The notes under the pieces: model-generated
Seen by the model: only the letters and a program-made list of their open reading frames with translations
Told to the model about the DNA's origin: nothing
Databases searched by the model: none
Position numbers and translations under genes: made by a program
Part shown: positions 60,301 to 64,000 of the stretch, piece by piece
Position numbering within the stretch: the stretch's first letter is position 1
How the letters are laid out: each line of letters opens with the position of its first letter
DNA from: Hemileia vastatrix
Taxonomy: Eukaryota; Basidiomycota; Pucciniomycetes; Pucciniales; Zaghouaniaceae
Assembly (NCBI GenBank): GCA_030280995.1
Contig: JASXTE010000054.1
Location: 62,001 to 126,000 of the forward strand
Direction of reading: 5' to 3'
DNA length: 64,000 bases

Positions 60301-61875
60301 TTTGTCTGCAGTCAGAAAGGTTAGCGCTTCTGCACTTCCTTTCTTTTGATTGAATGGCATATGAATTCGAATGAATCAGCATTCCTAGACACAAGGCCAA
60401 CAGATTCTTGGATGAGCAGCGGAAAAAAAAGAAGGACAAAGAACAGTATCAAAAGTTCAATTGAAAGTAGATCTTTTTATGGTGAGATTGTACCGTTAAG
60501 AACGGTTTAGCTTGTGGTGAACATGTGCTCAGGTTAACTGAGGTTAACTTTTGAAGGTGTCGATGACAAGGACAGTTGGAGAAAAAGCGAGGGTAAGTTT
60601 TGTCACCGCAGATTTGGGACGAGATACAAGGATATGAGGTTTAAGATGGTCAATTGGTAGATTCCATTGAGTACATTGACAAGTCACCACTAAGCATTTA
60701 TCTTAAGCGCTGAGCGTTTAGGATGGAGATGGACCTGCTCATTGTGGCCAAAAGTTCACACCGAAAGAGAGAATAAGAAGGTGGCCAAAGGTAAAAGTTA
60801 AGCAGCTTAAAGGAAGAAGGAAGGAGAATAAGAGGAAGAAGGCTACAAGAAGGAAAAAGGAAAGAGGAAAAAGGAAAAAAAGAAGAAAAGAAAAAAAAGA
60901 ATAAAGAAAAGAAAAAAAATAATATGAGGTAGAGAATGAAAGAGCGAGGCCAGTTACCGACACGGACTTTGGCCTCGGAGTCAAAGAAACTTCGCGACTT
61001 GGCGAGCTGCAAAGTTGGTGAGTTTGCGAGTTGGCGAGTTGGGGGTCTCAAGAGTCATTGGAGTAACAAATCAACCAACAAAGAGAACGGAAGTGGGCAA
61101 CAAGAGAAGGCGGTTGCTGTGTATATCAACAAAGAAACAAAGAAACAAAGAAAAAGGCAAAATGGAAAAAATAACAAAACAACAAAACAACAACGAAAAA
61201 CCATCGGAATTACTTGTAAGTGATCTCCATTTCTCCATTTCTTCATCTTTCTACTTCTTCATTTCTCCATTCTTCGTGTCCTAGTTACCACTCACTACAA
61301 GTGAGCAGTCATCAGCATCAGTTACCATCAAGCAAAGACAAGGAAATGGTCGTCTCATTTGTTTATCTGGAGACTTTCTGCCGACGATTATGAGTGGGGA
61401 CAGTAACACTCACGACGTCTCAAAGTCCCATTTCATAGTCGAGTCATCGGTGTCAAGGAACGATAATCGAACGAGGCCGTCGACCACCGAGTGAAGAAAT
61501 GGCAACCGACGATACAAATATTGTCTACGTGAGTTCAAAAAAGAACGAAGATACATCGATGACTATGAATCGTTAGTGACGATGTAAGTGAAGGAAGATA
61601 CATTTGGGTGAGACAGTTGACCATCATCATCATACTTACTGACCAGCTGACCGCTGGACCATTTGACCAGTGCGTGTAAGTTGATGTGTCAAAATTGGAC
61701 TGTAGTTAAATGTCAATGTCAGTGACAATTGTCAATTGACACAAGCACCCTATAATGGTAGAAAGTGGCCAAGGACAAAGAGGTTAAAGCACCACCAAGG
61801 CAAGGAGGAGGGAAAGAGGGAAAAAAGAAGCAGGACAAGTCGTTTTGTCCTGTACTTTGCACTTTGTAAACTTTT

Positions 61876-61913
61876 TGTGTTTTTATGTTTTTGTGTTTTT
61901 GTGTTTTTGTGTT
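61876..61913. repeat. 8-9 bp tandem repeat (tttttgtg)
   Basis: Four copies, one with a single change (tttttatg). Confidence 0.92.
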
Positions 61914-62245
61914 GGACTGTCCTGTTCACTTGTCCCGTTGTCAGGTGGCTTCTATTGGCTTGACCACTGTGGTCAAGCTGTGTGGACCTGAACATTTGAC
62001 CAGGGTCAAATCAGTTGTCCCAAAGTCCTTTGTTCACCTTTCAACTGACATTCACACACTTGGTCACTGTGGTAGGTTTGGTCACTTCACCTCGAAGAAT
62101 CCTTTAGCACACGTGTGTCCACTTGGACCACTTGGACAAATCGACATATTCATGTGTTGAAGATGGGTCCATCAGGCCATTAGTGGACATCACTCGTGGA
62201 CTGACAGTCAAATTTGACCTTAAAGGCAATTATCATCTCTTAAAG

Positions 62246-62267
62246 GAGAGAGAGAGAGAGAGAGAGA
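62246..62267. repeat. (GA)n microsatellite followed by an A run
   Basis: About 11 GA units, then nine A. Confidence 0.97.
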
Positions 62268-63267
62268 AAAAAAAATAATTGCTTCTTCGAGTTGGTAAGT
62301 TGGTAAGTTTTGATCAAGGGTTGAACAAGTGACCACACAAGTAGTCAACGGCCCTTGACATTGCAAATTGCAATTTACCATCAGTTGAAATTTTCAAAGT
62401 GGATTTGTACTTGAACACACACATGGACATAGGAAAGAGCAACCATTCACCATTTAACAGTGAGCATTTGAAGGACCACAAGACGCGAGTCTGAGGTGAA
62501 TTCAAATATGTGTATTGTTGTTCTCAAGTGACAGGCGAATAGTTGGTCAAATTGATTGAGGAAAAATAAAAGAAAAATATTCAAAAGAAACATTTTAGAG
62601 TTACATTAAAAGTTGACAAATCACTTGTTGCCATTTGATGATACACACAAGTACATTACTGTGGTTCTGTGACACTTGGTAAAGTTGGTAAAGTAAGTCT
62701 CTTAGCCTTGACAACACAACAGGCTGTATGTTTGGGACTTGTACATAGACAGTCAATTTTCCCGTTTGTTGCTGAATAAATGTGTCTTGACTTTGAGCAT
62801 ACAACAATTGTCTATATTTGTCCATCCAAATAGACATAAAATACACATTGATCCGAGTGCCCAAAATCTCGAGCAACAATCGGAGACAACCGAGACGACC
62901 GAAATTGACAAAAGTAACTTGCCTGCCATTTCTGTTGAGTGTGGACTTTTTAATGACAAATTCAAATATTGTCCCGCACAAATTTACTCAAGTTGAATTT
63001 ACCCATGGATGAATGTGTTTATATACATACACATAAATGTGAACATATATTTACCATAGCATTGAGCAACAGTTAAATGGCTCATCTGTGTCTCAACTGC
63101 GTGCGAATGTTTCAGTGTTCGACATTCTGATGCGCCGATGTGTTGATGTACTGATGTTTTATCAGGACGCAAGGATACATCTTTACACCACACACCAATG
63201 CTGGTCAAAACAACAACAGATAGATAATGTTATCAATGCTGAAGCTCACACATCAATCACTTCATCT

Positions 63268-64000
63268 ATGAATCTTATTTACAATCAAACCCATTCTTCA
63301 ATGAACATTCATCGATCTCCACATGTTCCATCTTCTATTACAAGTACTTCTTTTGGTAATTTTTCAGATGATTACTTGTCAAATTGGTCTGATGGTCAAT
63401 TGGTTCCTTGCTTACCAGGTGATGAACCATTAACTACTAATCATGATTCAATTATTATTCCTATTGATAGTAGTTCAAATAGTTCTTCATTAGCTGAAAT
63501 AGGAATAATTGTTCCACCCTCAGATCATGTTACAAAGATTCTACATATGAATTTTGTATTATATTTGCTCGAGCTGGAAAGATTGAAACAGATGCAGATG
63601 ATTGGAATTGGATAATTGACGGAAGCAAAGGTAGTAAATTAGGCTTCATGCAGGACACACGAGTACATTTGTACACTTCTCATCAGTGTTATTCCCAACA
63701 ACATGGAATGCATGAGAAGAGAAGATTGTGCCTGCAATTGATTGATCTTCATTGGGATAACAGTGCCAAATATCGTACATGGGCACTGTTCAAGTGTGCA
63801 GTCACAGATGATTGCCATCGTTTATTTCGACTTAGATTCGATAATCCAAATTTTTATCGAATTCAAAGTTTACTTAAGCACTTGGACTCTAAACATTCAA
63901 TCAAAAAAGCTTCTGATGTACTCGAAAAATTCGACGAATTGAAAGACCGGTTGGGTACAACAGATAAAACGATGCATGAGCCAATGTTCACCACTCGAGA
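63268..64000 (+). CDS. Unrecognised protein, 5' part, apparent frameshift, runs off right edge
   Basis: From ATG 63268 (or earlier; the frame is open from 63088) the product is S/N/D-rich and low-complexity (SNWSDGQLVPCLPGDEPL, then a run of S and N) up to about 63545. That frame then ends at 63615. From about 63546 another frame is open to the window edge. It reads like a folded domain: Y-E-F-C-I-I-F-A-R-A-G-K-I-E, D-D-W-N-W-I-I-D-G-S-K-G-S-K-L-G-F-M-Q-D-T-R, L-C-L-Q-L-I-D-L-H-W-D, F-K-C-A-V-T-D-D-C-H-R-L-F-R-L-R-F-D-N-P-N-F-Y. No suitable GT-AG intron in phase joins the frames, so one missing base near 63543-63546 is the simplest explanation. That could be a draft error or a real break. Low stop density and residue composition argue for a gene. 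I cannot name the family. Confidence 0.5.

Larger units (their letters stand above)
53001..63267. other. Gene-poor low-complexity DNA with dinucleotide microsatellites
   Basis: No supported gene. This stretch differs from the left desert in having long CT/GA microsatellites (55219, 56996, 57354, 62246). A minus frame of 126 codons (62601-62981) overlaps plus frames of 85 and 64 codons, so no strand is favoured. GATG-rich sequence at 63130-63160 inflates the frame leading into the gene at the right edge. Confidence 0.45.

Noticed and set aside
6521..61913. CRISPR-like arrays
   Set aside because: The repeats are direct tandem units without spacers, and the DNA is eukaryotic.
62601..62981. 126-codon minus-strand ORF near the right edge
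   Set aside because: Overlapping plus-strand frames of similar quality and no recognisable domain. Could be an uncalled exon, but nothing favours it.

Overview
This window is eukaryotic and most likely from an arthropod. It carries an Ig-domain Beaten-path (Beat) type gene, a family known from arthropods, an NRF-6-type multi-span acyltransferase, and a TBP-related factor 2 (TBPL1/TRF2) gene. GT-AG introns, AATAAA signals and a TATA box are visible, and nothing looks prokaryotic. The DNA is AT-rich. Well over half of it is gene-poor low-complexity sequence made of polypyrimidine/polypurine tracts and short tandem repeats of 8-10 bp units. I cannot place the organism more precisely.

Layout. 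1-352 (-): broken 5' part of an NRF-6-like gene, with no ATG and one frameshift. 1071-3086 (-): an intact, intronless NRF-6-like acyltransferase with a TATA box upstream and a polyA signal downstream. About 3.5-4.4 kb (-): blocks of open frame that may be an uncalled or decayed gene. 4.4-30.4 kb: gene desert, with one possible single-span microprotein gene (21767-22009, +) behind a TATA box, and a phase-compatible signal-peptide exon at 28284-28377. 30456-41338 (+): a Beat-like gene. Its three 3' exons (39722-40090, 40178-40240, 40788-41338) are clear. A long first exon (30456-31266) ending in a hydrophobic signal and a consensus donor fits them in phase across an 8.5 kb intron. 41454-42050 (-): an intronless TRF2/TBPL1 gene, convergent with the Beat gene. 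The predicted 3' ends cross within about 115 bp. 42787-43234 (+): a possible three-exon gene for a small secreted cysteine-rich protein. 43.2-63.2 kb: a second repeat-rich desert. 63268-64000 (+): part of an unrecognised gene running off the right edge, with an apparent one-base frameshift.

The genes do not form one pathway. Beat proteins act in axon guidance and synaptic recognition, TRF2 is a core-promoter factor for TATA-less genes, and NRF-6-like proteins are membrane acyltransferases linked to lipid handling or transport. The most interesting points are the Beat locus architecture (distal long exon plus competing signal-peptide exons), the interleaved 3' ends of Beat and TRF2, the paired broken and intact NRF-like genes, and several small candidate genes hidden in the deserts.
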